A stretch of DNA of 64,000 bases. It comes from Oegoconia quadripuncta (taxonomy: Eukaryota; Arthropoda; Insecta; Lepidoptera; Autostichidae). Positions 21,342-33,210 of this stretch are shown here, one piece after another. The stretch is from positions 27,949,578 to 28,013,577 of the forward strand of contig OX438744.1 of the NCBI GenBank assembly GCA_949316235.1, given 5' to 3'. The translations under genes were made by a program, and so were the position numbers. Each line of letters begins with the position of its first letter. Positions within the stretch are counted from its first letter, which is position 1. A model generated the notes under the pieces. That model ran no database searches. It saw nothing but the letters and a program-made list of their open reading frames with translations, and was not told the DNA's origin.

Positions 21342-21745
21342 CGAAATGAAATGAAATGAAAATGAAAATCATTTATTCATGTAGGCAATACAATATGCAC
21401 CTATGAACGTCATATGTTTTTTAAACTACCACTAGCTCGGAACGCGACCACTACTGAGAAGAGGTAGAGAGAAACTCAGAGGGTTTGTCTCTTTTCAATC
21501 AATCATTTACAATCAAGAAAGGTTACAACAATTTTATATATCGTGTAGAGGAGCCGTTTAATTTAATTAAATTTATTAAGCGGAAGATTCCGTATATCCA
21601 TGGGAACCTTGTTATAGAAGCGCACACATTGACCACTGAATGACTACTAACTTTACTAAGTCTACTAAAAGGTACAGCTAATAGATTTTTGCTCCTTGTA
21701 TTGACATTATTATACGAGGGGACGACCATTTCGATTTGTGTTTAA
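21342..21745 (-). pseudogene. LINE ORF2 C-terminus, minus strand
   Basis: The minus frame shows 'NVNTRSKNLLAVPFSRLSKV' and decayed text where family J has its 'FYNK' region. The tail 'gaaatgaaatgaaatgaaaa' (a + strand artefact of the 3' simple repeat) and 'atcatttattcatgtaggca' sit at 21,342-21,390. It is a frame-broken 3' fragment. Confidence 0.65.
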
Positions 21746-21749
21746 AATA

Positions 21750-23330
21750 CAGTGATAGTATCTAATCTATTAATAATTACAATGTTTACTAGGCTTAGTT
21801 AAAGAAGAGCAAGACTTTCTGGCACAGGTATCCTTATACCTAAAAGGAAATCTTAACAATAGGTACGTTGCAAGTGATTTCTAAAGAAAGAAATAAACAT
21901 TTTTTCATAGGGCAACCATTCTAACCTCCATTAGCTCGTGACACCCACAAAAATCATGCACAAATGGTCAAATGTGCCCCATTGACTTTCCATAGAGTTG
22001 GCCGCCTATAGAATCCAATAGCACATCAGTTAATGTTTGTAGTTAGCCTTGATCTTGACCGAGCGTTACATAAGATGCAAAAACTATCGACGTCTTTACG
22101 GTTGAATAAAGACTGAACACGCAAAAAGTGTGCAAACAATTTGCAAACTAGTTGTGACGAAGGTTAGAAAGTAAGGCCTCTGACATTCGTTGATATTTGT
22201 TTTAAGGGATTTATCGGGAACGGATATAAGAACCGATTCTAATGAAACTGTTTATGCATAAAGCACGTACAGTCGCGGAATGAAAAGGATCGTCAGTTTT
22301 CAAATACTTTAATTTGACACTTACCAAGCACATGTTACCTTTCTAAACTAAGTAGGTGTACTACACAATAGCGAAAGACGATAGCTCGAATGACAACAGC
22401 GCGAAGACGATATTGCGAAAATTGCTCGAAAGTTTAATTGCGCGATGTTTCATTTGCGCGAAATTTTAATTTCGCGACACACAAAACCGCGACCGTTGAT
22501 GAACGAAAGATGTTAAGATCTCCTAAAACTATTTTCTAAGAAATTAATCAATGACTTGTTTATTGTGTCGTGACATTTGCCCTCGGTGAAATTTTTCATA
22601 AATGAAAGGTGTGATTGAGGTCAAGTACCAACCCGTTGTGCATAAAAAAAAAAAGAAGATTATCCTTCCTGGATTATTATGCAGATGTTAGTCAATTATA
22701 TTTGTCTACTCAATGAGAAATAGATTTAGAGTGGTAATGCGAAAATAATAATAACTATGAAGACGGACTGTCGTTACCTACTTTTAGATTTATCGTGTAG
22801 ATAATATTGTGACGGATGTAAACAGAGTTGTTATGGAAATAGCGGGTCAAAAGATAACTAACAGAGTAATTCACCTGCAAATGTCGGAAGGGGTTTTTGT
22901 TATCGTGTCGTGGCGAAGGTGACGAGGCAGTATATCTGTCGTAGGCAGACGATGAAATTAGCTATTCCATTGAATGCCTAAGCGGATAGATGTGTACAAT
23001 GTGTCTGATCGAATCTTGTTCGAACGAAATATGCTGAGACAAATACCATTACAAATTCTTTTATAAAGCCATATTTAAAAGCCATATTTACTATATGGCT
23101 CTGACTCTTTATTCGTCTTTGAAAATTACTAACTTTGGAAATTTTAATCAACATGAATCTTTAAATAGGCACGATTTAATTTACATGATTTTTTAAAGTT
23201 TTAATGTTATTTTTCTTTTATTCATATTTTGTTGTCTAACATCCGCATACATAAATACATTTAATTTATCGATGTATATTTATTCATATGAAATACAATA
23301 AAGCGTTTACAAACAAACAAACAAAATGCC
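21750..23330. other. Mostly unassigned intergenic DNA
   Basis: A SINE-A tail stub lies at 22,609-22,655 ('gtgtgattgaggtcaagtac', 'ttgtgcataaaaaaa'). 22,370-22,500 is rich in GCGAAA/TTTCGCG words (see findings). A T-rich end with 'caataaagcg' near 23,295 looks like a retroelement tail. No gene was seen. Confidence 0.45.
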
Positions 23331-23530
23331 TTTGTTCAAGGCTCGTCCGGACACACTGTGCTGCCCACAGGAGAGCCCCACTTATTTAAACCAAGGACTC
23401 TGCTGATAGGCCGATTCAGTGACATGACACCGGGCGGCAGAGCGATCGCGAGAGGGCTCTACCCAAAAGGGAGGATGCTTGAGGTTCTTCTGTAGAATCC
23501 AAAGCAACCTGTAACGGGACGCCATGCGAC
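23330..23530. other. GC-rich island of unknown origin
   Basis: About 200 bp of GC-rich sequence with no long open frame and no second copy in the window. It is not flanked by recognisable splice sites. Confidence 0.3.
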
Positions 23531-23623
23531 TCGTTGGTTCTCTTTTCACAGTATTCTCCTTGTTTGCTTCTTTTTCGGTTAAATCATAACCTAAATTCTA
23601 TTTATTCAGTACAAAAGTATTCA

Positions 23624-23692
23624 GTATTTCTTCAAGTTATTATATATAATAACTCTTCAAGTTATTATATATAATAACTTGAAGAATATTAT
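23624..23692. repeat. TA-rich palindromic repeat
   Basis: 'ttcaagttattatatataat' appears twice directly and once inverted ('attatatataataacttgaa'), so the block can fold as a long AT hairpin. Confidence 0.7.
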
Positions 23693-24130
23693 ACGTGATA
23701 CCTTTAAAATAAAAGTTGTCACAGACAACAATTTTCAAAGTTTTCCGCCGGCTCATCTTCATTTGTCTTTCTTCATACAGTGGCCTACTCCTGGACATCC
23801 TCTACAGCATCAGCCTGGGAGTAGTGGTTCAAACCTCACCAACCAGCTCTGAGCAGAATAGTTTTCTGTATAGTCGTAAATGTCCGTCACATATTACGAT
23901 CCGTCTAGGCATTCAATGGAATGACTAATTTAAATATCTGCCTACGACATACCCACCGCCAGGCTATTTTAGTCGACATACTGTTTGCATTTCTTGAAGA
24001 AAATCTTTTCAGCGACCGAAGGTTACTAGTAAAGGTACGTAACATAATGACAGGGTATTGTAAATTAGTACCTATAAAGTGAATAGTTTGAAACCTGCGA
24101 CCGAAGACCAAATTTCATCTTGTGAGTGGA

Positions 24131-24362
24131 CGTACTTTTTTTTTGCGGGGAAACACTTTACGCGCACCGCTCGCTTGGGGGACGGTGGCGAGACGGTTAT
24201 GTGGGACTCCTCCCGTCCGATTCGACTCAGATACTCACCGAAGCACCCGTGCCCGGTGAGTATTTGAGTCAACCTGTAGGTGACGCAGCCTCTCCCCATC
24301 CATGCTTCGAAGTTCGGCAGAACGGCTCCGGCGACGGCGCGTTGGCGGATGCAGCCTTGCGT
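24131..24362 (-). repeat. LINE-like family E fragment
   Basis: A T-run, then 'gcggggaaacactttacgcg', 'ggcgagacggttatgtggga'. It shares this with 38,895 and, in the opposite orientation, 49,215-49,480. It is joined directly to an RTE-like fragment at 24,363. Confidence 0.55.
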
Positions 24363-24620
24363 TGACGTCCTACGCTGTGCTTGCCGGTGCGTAGTCTCCA
24401 CTTGAGAACTTTAATCCCCCACCGGCCATTAGTTCTTCGAGCTATGTGCCCTGATCACTGCCACTTCAACTTGATAACCCGCTGGGCTATGTCAATGACA
24501 TCCGTTTACCTATGGATTTTCTTAATTCCTGATTCGATTACGTAGTGAAACGTCGAATATTGCCCTCTCGTTGTGTGACTTTGAGCTTTCTTATGAGACA
24601 CATAATGAGAGACATAATGT
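24363..24620 (-). pseudogene. RTE-like LINE fragment
   Basis: Antisense text parallel to 12,530-12,790 ('gttcttcgagctatgtgccc', 'ccgctgggctatgtcaatga', 'gattcgattacgtagtgaaa'). It is frame-broken and stops where SINE-A begins at 24,622. Confidence 0.7.
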
Positions 24621-24621
24621 A

Positions 24622-24957
24622 ACGCCTCCGTGGCTCAATGTAAACAACATTGGGTTTACGATTCGGAGGTAGCGGGTTCGATCCTCAGCGGGGTACATGT
24701 TTAAGTACTCGGTTTGGTTGGTGGTAGGGCATTTTAAATGTCCGCCTGGCTAGCTACCACCTGCATCTTATCTAAATCTGCCGCCAAACAGCAATGTTAA
24801 TAGCATTGTTGTGTTCAGGTTGTCATAGATAAGATAGCCAGTCCCCCAAATAGGATGGCGTTTCCAGGTCAGTACGCTTCCACCTTCGGCCTCATCTTCC
24901 CTTAACATCAGGTGTGATTGAGGTCAAGTACCAACCCGTTGTGCATAAAAAAAAGGC
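24622..24957 (+). repeat. SINE-A, full length
   Basis: The best full-length example: head 'cgcctccgtggctcaatgta', 'gggttcgatcctc', full body, and tail 'gttgtgcataaaaaaa'. Confidence 0.9.
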
Positions 24958-25259
24958 CACGTTCAGTGCTTTCGTCTTTAAGCACTGACGTATTTGGATG
25001 AGAGACGTTGCGCTGTTTCCCGAACGCTGTCCATCAGAATTGGGTTCGTCGATTTTGCCTACCATCGATCAAGCAATCAGATCGAATCGAATCGGAATGT
25101 TCTAGATATATCGAAATTATAATATTTTTGTATCTGTGACAAAAAGATCGGGGTGTATGGCACGCCTTGGGCTTTACCAGAGCCCACTGCTGGTCTAATC
25201 TGAGGGTACTGTAATAATTCTGTGGCTGAGGTCTATTGCCAACAGCGTACTTTTAATTA

Positions 25260-25665
25260 TTGGGTTTACCTATGAAATTGGAGTTTTTTTTCTTCGTTAA
25301 CCATATGTACCAATTCCTGCGATTTTTAAAGCTATATCCAAATTTGTTTTTTATTTAGAAAATGGAATATTATTTCAAGGTTTCACATGATTATTTTAAT
25401 TTCTGGGCTTTAGCCTTTAGAACATAATAAAAAAAATTTGAACAGAGCTCAATTCATATGCTTGCCATAATCATTTCTTAGATTCGCTGAAACTTTTATA
25501 AAGCGGTTACTTTTAAAAATTAACGCCTTTATCCGATAATACACACAAAGTTTAGCAAAATTTGGATTTGCCGTTCCCAAAAAAAAATCAAAAATGTTTG
25601 TATGGAGAAAACAGTCTTAATGAAATTCTTCATACAAAACGCCAATTTCATAGGTAAGGACCTAA
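25260..25665 (+). mobile_element. MITE-1 copy 2
   Basis: TA|TTGGGTTTACCTATGAAATT at the left and the inverted end ...GGTAAGGACCTAA|TA at the right. 406 bp. Confidence 0.8.
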
Positions 25666-26588
25666 TATATTAATTAAATTATTAAATAAATATTGTTGTC
25701 ATACTATACGGAACTATCACCTTTTTCGATGCCCTGTCTAGAATTAGGTACTGTTTGTCCCGTAATCGTCAAAACACTTCTACAATTAGGTATATCTACT
25801 TAAGTACTATGTAGTTATACAAGACTGTTGTTTTAGTACACGGAGGTCTCTTATTTTTTTGGGAATGACAACTTATATCTACAGATAGCGAGATCGATCA
25901 ACTAAAGGTTACCGAAGAGGAGACAACAGTTATTACAGGACGCCCCTTACTTGGACATTTTCTTTCGTGTTTTTTTTTAACTAAGAGTAGGTAACTGGAA
26001 ATTATGCCAACCCTACTTCCGCTCGCTTTTCAGGTTTCGGAGGCGCGTTACATAGAGATGTCTTCGGTTTACAGCTTGGGTCTATTTCAAATAGTTATTA
26101 AAATAACTACTTATAATAATAATGCAAGGCGCGTCTGACTGTCCATTTCCCTATACACCTAGCTTATTAATATTCATTGCCTGAAACATCCAAGTAATTT
26201 AAAACAAACGAAGCCATTATATCTTAGCAAGTGTTTGAGATATGCCATAATTGTGTGACTAATTCCTTCAAACAAATCGCATTTAACAATGGTCTGAATT
26301 ATGTATATCTTTTGTGTTAATCGTTTTACAACAACCATGCCCGCACGAGATTATGTGTGGGTACACACCATTTCTTTATTACCCATTTTAGATCATTGGT
26401 GACCAAGTAAATGTTTAGTCACATGATTATTATTCGCAAGTTCAGATAAAGGGGACAATGATAAAAAAAGTCTTTATCAAAAGAGTGAGGCAAAATAAAC
26501 AAACAAGTTGGCACGAGAGGTACGGAACTGGAGTTGCCAGATTGGGAAACCAAAATCTCTGGAAAATATTCTAAAATAAATGGACAAT
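25666..26588. other. Unassigned intergenic DNA
   Basis: No exon-like frame and no repeat recognised. Confidence 0.4.
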
Positions 26589-26754
26589 GGTGTCGATTCG
26601 GATGTAGGTACACCAACTAAACTAAACTAAAACCAGTCTTGAAGTAGTACTGTCTCTTTCTCCCTGGAACAGTACGATGCGACGGCACCACTTCAAAACT
26701 GGTTTTAGTTTAGTTTAGTTCAGTTTAGTTGGTGTATACATCCGAATCGACACC
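26589..26754. mobile_element. Foldback element with AAACT repeats
   Basis: GGTGTCGATTCGGATGTA... is inverted at the right as ...TACATCCGAATCGACACC. The arms of about 50 bp include (AACTA)n. The inner part ('cttgaagtagt' / 'accacttcaa') also pairs loosely. No coding. Confidence 0.75.
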
Positions 26755-26965
26755 AATAGGATTATTGTGCTGAACAAAAATCTTCTCATTATTTTATAAA
26801 AATCACTATATATATTATATTATTTACAATTTACTCCGTTGACTGGGTGAGGTCTCTTATAGTCCACCTTTGTACTGTACATGACTGATTGTACTTATGG
26901 AATGTTCTGGTGTAATAAACAATTATTAATCAACAGAAAAAATATTTAATGAACTTTGGAACGTA

Positions 26966-27296
26966 TACCGGATTGGTTTTTTTACCGTAAGGAAAAAATA
27001 GGGCATACTAAGTAAGTGAAATAGAAGTTATTGGCATAGGTAGTTTAATTTTTTTTTCATAATCACACGCGCCGCCGGGCTGTTATTGATATGCGACTGA
27101 TGTGATTCGCAGGGTTCCTATCATGTGAAATTTATTTGCAACTCACATTTTAATGATGATGTAACTATGTGGAATAGGCCATAAATGCTACCGTTGTATG
27201 AGGCAATTAAAGCTATATTCGATCATGATTTAGAAAAAAAAAACTACTTATCTAATATGCCCCATTTTTCCTTACGGTAAAAAAACTCATGCGGTA
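26966..27296. mobile_element. MITE-3, TA-flanked
   Basis: Inverted ends TACCGGATTGGTTTTTTTAC and the reverse complement ending ...GGTAAAAAAACTCATGCGGTA. The arms continue as CCGTAAGGAAAAA...GGGCATA, about 40 bp. TA lies on both sides. 331 bp, non-coding. Confidence 0.7.
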
Positions 27297-27799
27297 TATT
27301 TTACGTATTAAGTTTACACAATTCACTTCAATACATACAATATCAATAAGAACTAAATTTCTAAACAGCCAATTTGGCATAAAACATTGGGGTAGCTTAA
27401 TTTAACAAAGTCAATTAAAAATTCATCATTTGCAACGGAGAGAACGCTTTTTATTAGCGGGACATTTTGCCTAAACCGTTACGCTGGACCACGTACGAGA
27501 TAGCTAGATAATCCAGACAAGTCCCGCCCATCTGGCAACCCTGTACAAACGTTACCAATCAAGTTTAGTTGCGTTCTGAATACCAACAATAACGTTTCGT
27601 TTCTCGGAAAAACAAAGAAACTAAAGAGAATAAATTCGAGATTTAGCTCGCGTATCGTATATTTAAATTGACTATTAGAAATAAGTAATCGTTTATCTTA
27701 TCAGGAGGTCCTTAAATATAACTCAATTGTATTATAAACTGGCGAAAAATAAAAGGGAAGTTCAAGTTCTATTCAATTCTATTCAATTCTAGAATTTAA

Positions 27800-28180
27800 G
27801 TATGTGCATGAATTTCGAATGCACTTGTCGTCACAGCGGCTAGCGGCGCGTGGTGGACGGAAATCACGACAAATGTCAAGTCTTTCTGTCAGTCGGTCAC
27901 CGAGTGACGTATCGTTTGAACGTGTGTTATCGTTTCCTTTAGCACATGACACGCACGACCAATTTGCATGGAATCGCGTTTATTCAATTACAAATTACGT
28001 TATTACAGTCTACCGGTCGGCGTGTGAGCGGGGGAGATGTCTGACCACAATCGGACACAGTGAATAGGTCAAGATATTGTTAAAAAAAAGTTATTACAAG
28101 TTTGATTGTGGTGTCGAGTCGCACTGTTTTTGTAAATAAACAGTTTTGTGTGCTGAAAGTGGTGTACTTTTGCTGTTAAA
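27800..28180 (+). promoter_or_regulatory. Possible promoter/5' UTR of the 28,181 exon
   Basis: This block is richer in GC and CpG than its surroundings (for example 'cgtcacagcggctagcggcg', 'cggcgtgtgagcgggggaga'). It lies directly upstream of an ATG in good insect context ('tgttaaaatgaag'). An Inr-like TCAGT is present near 27,889. No TATA box is placed convincingly. Confidence 0.35.
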
Positions 28181-28249
28181 ATGAAGGAAGTGCGAAGTAA
28201 AGAGGAGACCTCGGACGAGGAGACAGGATTAGGGTATCAGAACACTTTG
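28181..28249 (+). CDS. Putative first coding exon of an unidentified gene
   Basis: ATG at 28,181 opens 23 codons, 'MKEVRSKEETSDEETGLGYQ' followed by 'NTL', and is then cut by a strong donor (ttg|gtgagt) at 28,250. The peptide is acidic and hydrophilic, like the cytoplasmic N-terminus of a transporter or regulator, but I do not recognise it. No partner exon on the + strand was found in the remaining 36 kb. The next exon may be small, or the intron may run past the window. The claim rests on the start context, the donor and the upstream CpG-rich block. Confidence 0.4.
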
Positions 28250-29520
28250 GTGAGTAAACAAAATTGTCAAGAAAGTTTCTTTTTAGAAAATATTTCGCTC
28301 GGTCGCCATAGACGGTGTGCGGCTTTACTGACTAGCATTAATATTTTAGTGGCAAATATAAATACAAAAGTAGGTACCTCCGTACAACATTATAGTAAAT
28401 ACAAACATTTTATTTATTGCAATTCTAGTTTATATAGGTAGTTGGTTTCGTTTTCTAAACATGTCACTATAAATTATTGAAGTGTTATCAATGCATGTTA
28501 TCAACATAATTACTATTAATTACTTACATGTTTTTACTAAACAAACTTGATTGTAACTGTTGTTTGATGAACCACTTATCCATGTACTATTTATTTAGAT
28601 ATCCTCTTAGGCCATCTTATTATATGTGTATGAAATAGAACCAGGTTCAGATAAGTAAAGAAAATGGATGCAATATAATAATGTGATTCAATCCCTTTCC
28701 AAGGAGGTCATACATAATATGGACATACCTACCAGTTATGGGATGAGACTGCTGAGGAAAAACATTTGAATAAGACTCTGAATACATTTGGCTAGAGTGG
28801 TTTGTCAGGTGTTTTGGGTGTTGTTTGTTTTTTTTTGTTACAAGTCCATAGTCAGTTAATAATTTTTTATGATATCTTCTATGGAATATCTGTTTACGTA
28901 CCTACCTTAAAGTATCTGAAATGTTATTTCCAATAGAATTATTTCACTTTCAAAAATAACTATGTTAAATGTATTAAAAGTAAATCTGTTTTCAATTTTA
29001 AAATTTGGGGTTGGATTTTTTTTTAGGCAGCTGATGTCAAGCTAAGAAAATATAGTGTATATGTTTAAAAATTCAATATTATTATCAGTCTAAGGAAGCT
29101 TACTGCTGGATAATTAAAGGTATCCTATGTTAGGTATATGTTAAAACATATATAATTTGAGCACACACAAACCCTGAGAAGGGCATTGCAATGTCAATTA
29201 TATTATTAGGTACTTAACTATTACATAAATCTTGATTGTAATCAAAATTATTATTAACTTACCTATATTAAAATAACATTAAAATAAAATTATTAAGTTA
29301 AAACAATACATTACATAAAAATTACCAATGACTAAATTCTTATTACATAAAAAATAATTCTTTAGACTTAGAAAACTCTTGTAATGTATAAAATCCTTTT
29401 AACCTGTTATGAAAGATGGATTCTTTATCTATCGCATCTATCCAAACATGTGGTTTCCATGTCTTTATAGGAGGATTCTTCTATTAGCCACATCGGGGAG
29501 CAGGTTGTTGGTTGCAGATG
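28250..29520. other. AT-rich DNA without recognised features
   Basis: Possibly the intron of the preceding exon. No repeat or exon stands out. Confidence 0.4.
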
Positions 29521-29526
29521 ATTTGC

Positions 29527-29850
29527 TTAAAATAATAAATAAAAATAAAAATAGCCTTTATTTCTCTGACCATAATAAATTAATATAATATGTATATAAA
29601 TCATGTGTACAGATTTTAAATTAAATTTCTTGACTGACGTCAGTAACGTTTTTAGTTTGGTCAGGTTGTCCCTTGACATAGGCCTCCTCCATATCACGCC
29701 CTTTTTGACGGTCCTTGGCAAATCTTCTCCATCCTTGTGGCAGATCATCTTCCCATCGATTCACCTGTCTTCCTCTCCGTCTTTTCCCATCTCTAGGGTA
29801 CCAGGTGGTTATATCTTTTGTCCACTTGGCTTATTCTGACCATATCATGT
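29527..29850 (-). pseudogene. LINE ORF C-terminal fragment with A-rich tail
   Basis: The minus strand reads, with frame breaks, 'WYPRDGKRRRGRQVNRWEDD', 'LPQGWRRFAKDR' and 'EEAYVKGQP'-like text. This is the known C-terminus of a lepidopteran RTE-type ORF. The tail 'aataataaataaaaataaaa' (+) marks the 3' end at 29,527. Confidence 0.7.
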
Positions 29851-29964
29851 GTCCAGTTGCTTGCTCTGTAACAGTTATGCTGCGGCCATTATTTGTCTAT
29901 GCTCTTATGCTCACAACCGCTTAGTTACATTTTACGATTTGTATTTGTATTGTGTATCTTCTAC

Positions 29965-30450
29965 AATACACAATACAATACAAATACACTTTATTGTAGA
30001 ACACAAAAGAAAATACAGTTTCAGAAAAGTGGTAAGAATAAAATGTACAATTTGGCGACCTTCTACTTTAAAAATCAAAATATTTTGTAAAGGATAATAA
30101 AAGTATAACTTGAAAAATTCAAATTTTTTATTTAAGTTTATTTTTTTTGTACAAATTTTAAAATGACTACTACTATTTTAATTAAAAATACTGTTCATTG
30201 ACGAAGCTGAATCCTCAGAAAAAAATTTGCCAACTCAAAGGTTGCTCTTTTAAATAGGGCTTGGGTTACAATTTGTGATGGGACAAAACAAGGAAAAATG
30301 TTTATCCACATATATACCAGCGAGCGGCCTATCATGCAAACAGTCAAAAAATTTATAATAGCCTTTAGTAAATACTTTCGGTTTTATGACAGTTTTGAAT
30401 TTATTTTTAGGCAAATTTAATGTCTACAAGAACTTTTGCATGGGAACACA
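29965..30450 (-). repeat. Two LINE 3' ends, minus strand
   Basis: 29,965-30,110: 'acacaatacaatacaaatac', 'actttattgtagaacacaaa', a retroelement tail. 30,115-30,450: family J 3' region ('aactcaaaggttgctctttt', 'atgcaaacagtcaaaaaatt'). Confidence 0.55.
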
Positions 30451-31190
30451 AAACTGTCAGAATTAAAGAATAGTGATCTTATTGTAACCTTAGGCTCTTC
30501 AATGCTGATTGGTGATATCTTACCACTTGGCCAAGGCAATCGTCACAAGTTTCATTGTAATTCCTTCATTTAAATAATAGTAAAGTCAATTATTAAATCA
30601 TGTACCGCTCGGTCTGCTATGATTAATTATTACCAAGACCAACTTGTTTGCAAAGTCTTATGTACTCTGATAAATCGTACATAACGTGAAGGAGACATAT
30701 TTACATTACAAATATTGTTGTGACATGATTCTGGATAAATTGTGTTTTCTATAAAATTTTATTAGGTATGCTGTGTACAGTCACGATCATAAGTGCTTAT
30801 CCAGCAGGTACTTTGTTTAACTGCACACGAATTAAATGGATGGAATGGATTGGATTTATGTAGGTGAAATACCTACTTCTGATTTAATCTACAGTCTATA
30901 TGTATCTGTAACGATTCATGAAACATAAGGTTTCATCTTATGGAGGCTGGGAGACGCGCCATAATTTAAAAAAATTACCAGTTGACGGATAAATATGTCA
31001 GAGGTTCAAGACCCTTTCTCCCGATCAATGTACCCCTTTACACACACACACACGCAAATACTTAATAAATAAAAAATGAAATGAAAATATTTTATTACTG
31101 CCGAACAATATCCATTATAACAATATTTTAAAGGTTTTTTGATTGAAATTAATAATAATCATAAGGTTAACGTAATTATTTTTCTTTTTT
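30451..31190. other. Unassigned intergenic DNA
   Basis: A short (CA)n near 31,040 only. Confidence 0.4.
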
Positions 31191-31196
31191 TTTTGC

Positions 31197-31312
31197 ACAT
31201 ACACACAGCGCCATCTAGTTCCACACTAAGCAACTAGGCTTGTATTATGGATACCAGATGGTTGATAAACTACACAAATAATTTTTTTTTTTGTAAATAA
31301 ATACATATAAAA
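31197..31312 (-). repeat. SINE-B 3' part, minus strand
   Basis: 'acatacacacagcgccatct', 'aactaggcttgtattatgga', 'accagatggttgataaacta'; the head is missing. Confidence 0.75.
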
Positions 31313-31769
31313 TCCAAGATGGCGCCCGCGAAATACAAAATATATTTTTAGGTTTATAAATCGGTAATTAAATTTTTCATGGTATCATGCAAATTAATAT
31401 TGTCTCATACTATTGTAAACACTCCGAGTGTCTAGTGTGACACATTAAAAAGATACGGTCTTTCAAATCGTAAAGTCCCACTAACATATCTTCAAACCTC
31501 CAGAGTATTCACGACGACATACGATCCTTTATGTTTGACACGAAAGGAGATCTCTTGGCTCGTAATTATTCCTTCACTTGTGCGACAAGACCTCCTTTCG
31601 TGGTCAGTTTCAAGATTAAGGGCCACCGGTACCCTATTTACCTATTACCCTATTTTAGGAGCTGTCGGTGAGTGGGACTTTTCGTGAGAATATATGGTGG
31701 TAACAATATAAATAATAATTATCATATTTTTATAGTAAATCACTATCATTTATATTTGTTTTTCCGCCC

Positions 31770-31990
31770 GCGGCTTCGAATGCCTGGAATAGCTTTATCG
31801 CGGATATGTTTAATTTTTTTATCCCGCGGGAACTACTCACTTTACCGGGATAAAAGTATCCTATGTCTTAATCCAGGGTATATATTCTACCTATATATAC
31901 CAAATTTCATCCAAATCTGTTCATCCGTTTCGCCTTGATTGATTGAAACAAACAAACATCCATACTTTCGCATTTATTATTTTAGTTAGA
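31770..31990 (+). repeat. Helitron-like repeat, copy 4
   Basis: Matches 8811-9037: 'cgcccgcggcttcgaatgcc', 'tatcccgcgggaactactca', 'tttcatccaaatctgttcat', ending 'tcgcatttattattttagtt'. Confidence 0.55.
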
Positions 31991-31999
31991 TCAGCTAAG

Positions 32000-33035
32000 T
32001 TTTTATTACTAACCTAAATGTATGTCCAACGGTACCATTATAAAACACAAAAATATCTTAAGATAATCTTATTTACCTATAATCTTCAAATCATAATTAA
32101 CATAAAAAGTAAATACTTACATGCCTACCAAATCCGATAGATAAACTTCCTCTAATTACTACGCACATTTTCGTGCAAAAAAACATTGAATATTATTTTT
32201 GTAATTTTCCTTCACAATACACAAACAAATTGTTGATCCGATTTAGTTTTTTCTAAGGAAACTATTTGAAGACTTTAAACTTTAACCTTGTACTCGTGTT
32301 CAAAGTCAAAAGTTTATCGTACGCGAAAAATTCACAGGGCAAAACAATCAACATCAGAGCTCAGCAACAATCATTATGTCGTCAAAGTATACATCTAATT
32401 ACATACCTTTTGGGTAGTACAACATTACATCTTAACCAAAATTATATGGGATCACACTGAAGGTAAATCTTATCAACCAAACGATTGACGAAAATATTTA
32501 TGAACATATATCAAAAATAAATACAGACTTTCGTATTACTTTAGTATTATAGTCCACTGACTCAGAAGGTTGCTTAGCTGGGGTGCACAGATGAAGTTCT
32601 AAATTACGTTCAAATCCTATTGTCCCTTTAAAGGGTGTACACAAAACAAAGGCACAAAATTACATAGGTAAGTATACGTAGGACATGTAGGAAAGTATGG
32701 CCCGTATTTCTGAATGTTGCTCAATCGTACATATGCGCTTGCGCATAGTTAGAAAGAGTGGCCGCTATACAAGTTACATAAAGCTGTCCCTTTTTAACTG
32801 TCCTCAAGCGGAGATCTCTGCTTGGTCTTAGGTCTCAGAATGTCGCTTGCCCCTACACAGAACACAGAATTTTCTCCTTTTTGGAAGTCGGTTAAAAATA
32901 CAGGCTTGCTACATACAGACGAACATAGAACCCCTTTCTTCTTGAAAGTCGGTTAATTATATTTACATAATCTTTAGCAATATCTCTAATTAGGTTAGGT
33001 TAGGTCGGAAAAATTGGATTCACTTTGCTGTACGT
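32000..33035. other. Unassigned intergenic DNA
   Basis: It contains two short repeat echoes ('gaagtcggttaa' at about 32,885 and 32,945) and three TTAGG units near 32,993. No gene was recognised. Confidence 0.4.
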
Positions 33036-33039
33036 CTCA

Positions 33040-33210
33040 AGGCCCCTTTTTTCAGAAACTCTGGAAGTATCATACATACATAACGTCATGATTTTTATCC
33101 CAAATGGAGTAGTCAGAGATGTCCCAAACATTAGCGTTTCCCAAACATTAGCAATATCCCCGGTTCATATTCGAAATGTACAGAAATGCACACGTGACTT
33201 GTGAACTGTC
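33040..33210 (+). repeat. Dispersed retroelement tail
   Basis: 'catacatacataacgtcatg', 'agatgtcccaaacatta' and 'aatgcacacgtgact' recur at 52,395-52,560 ('gagatatcccaaacatggag', 'aattgcacacgtgact'). Confidence 0.45.

Noticed and set aside
32991..33008. Interstitial telomeric repeat (TTAGG)
   Set aside because: Only three units in AT-rich DNA; easily chance.
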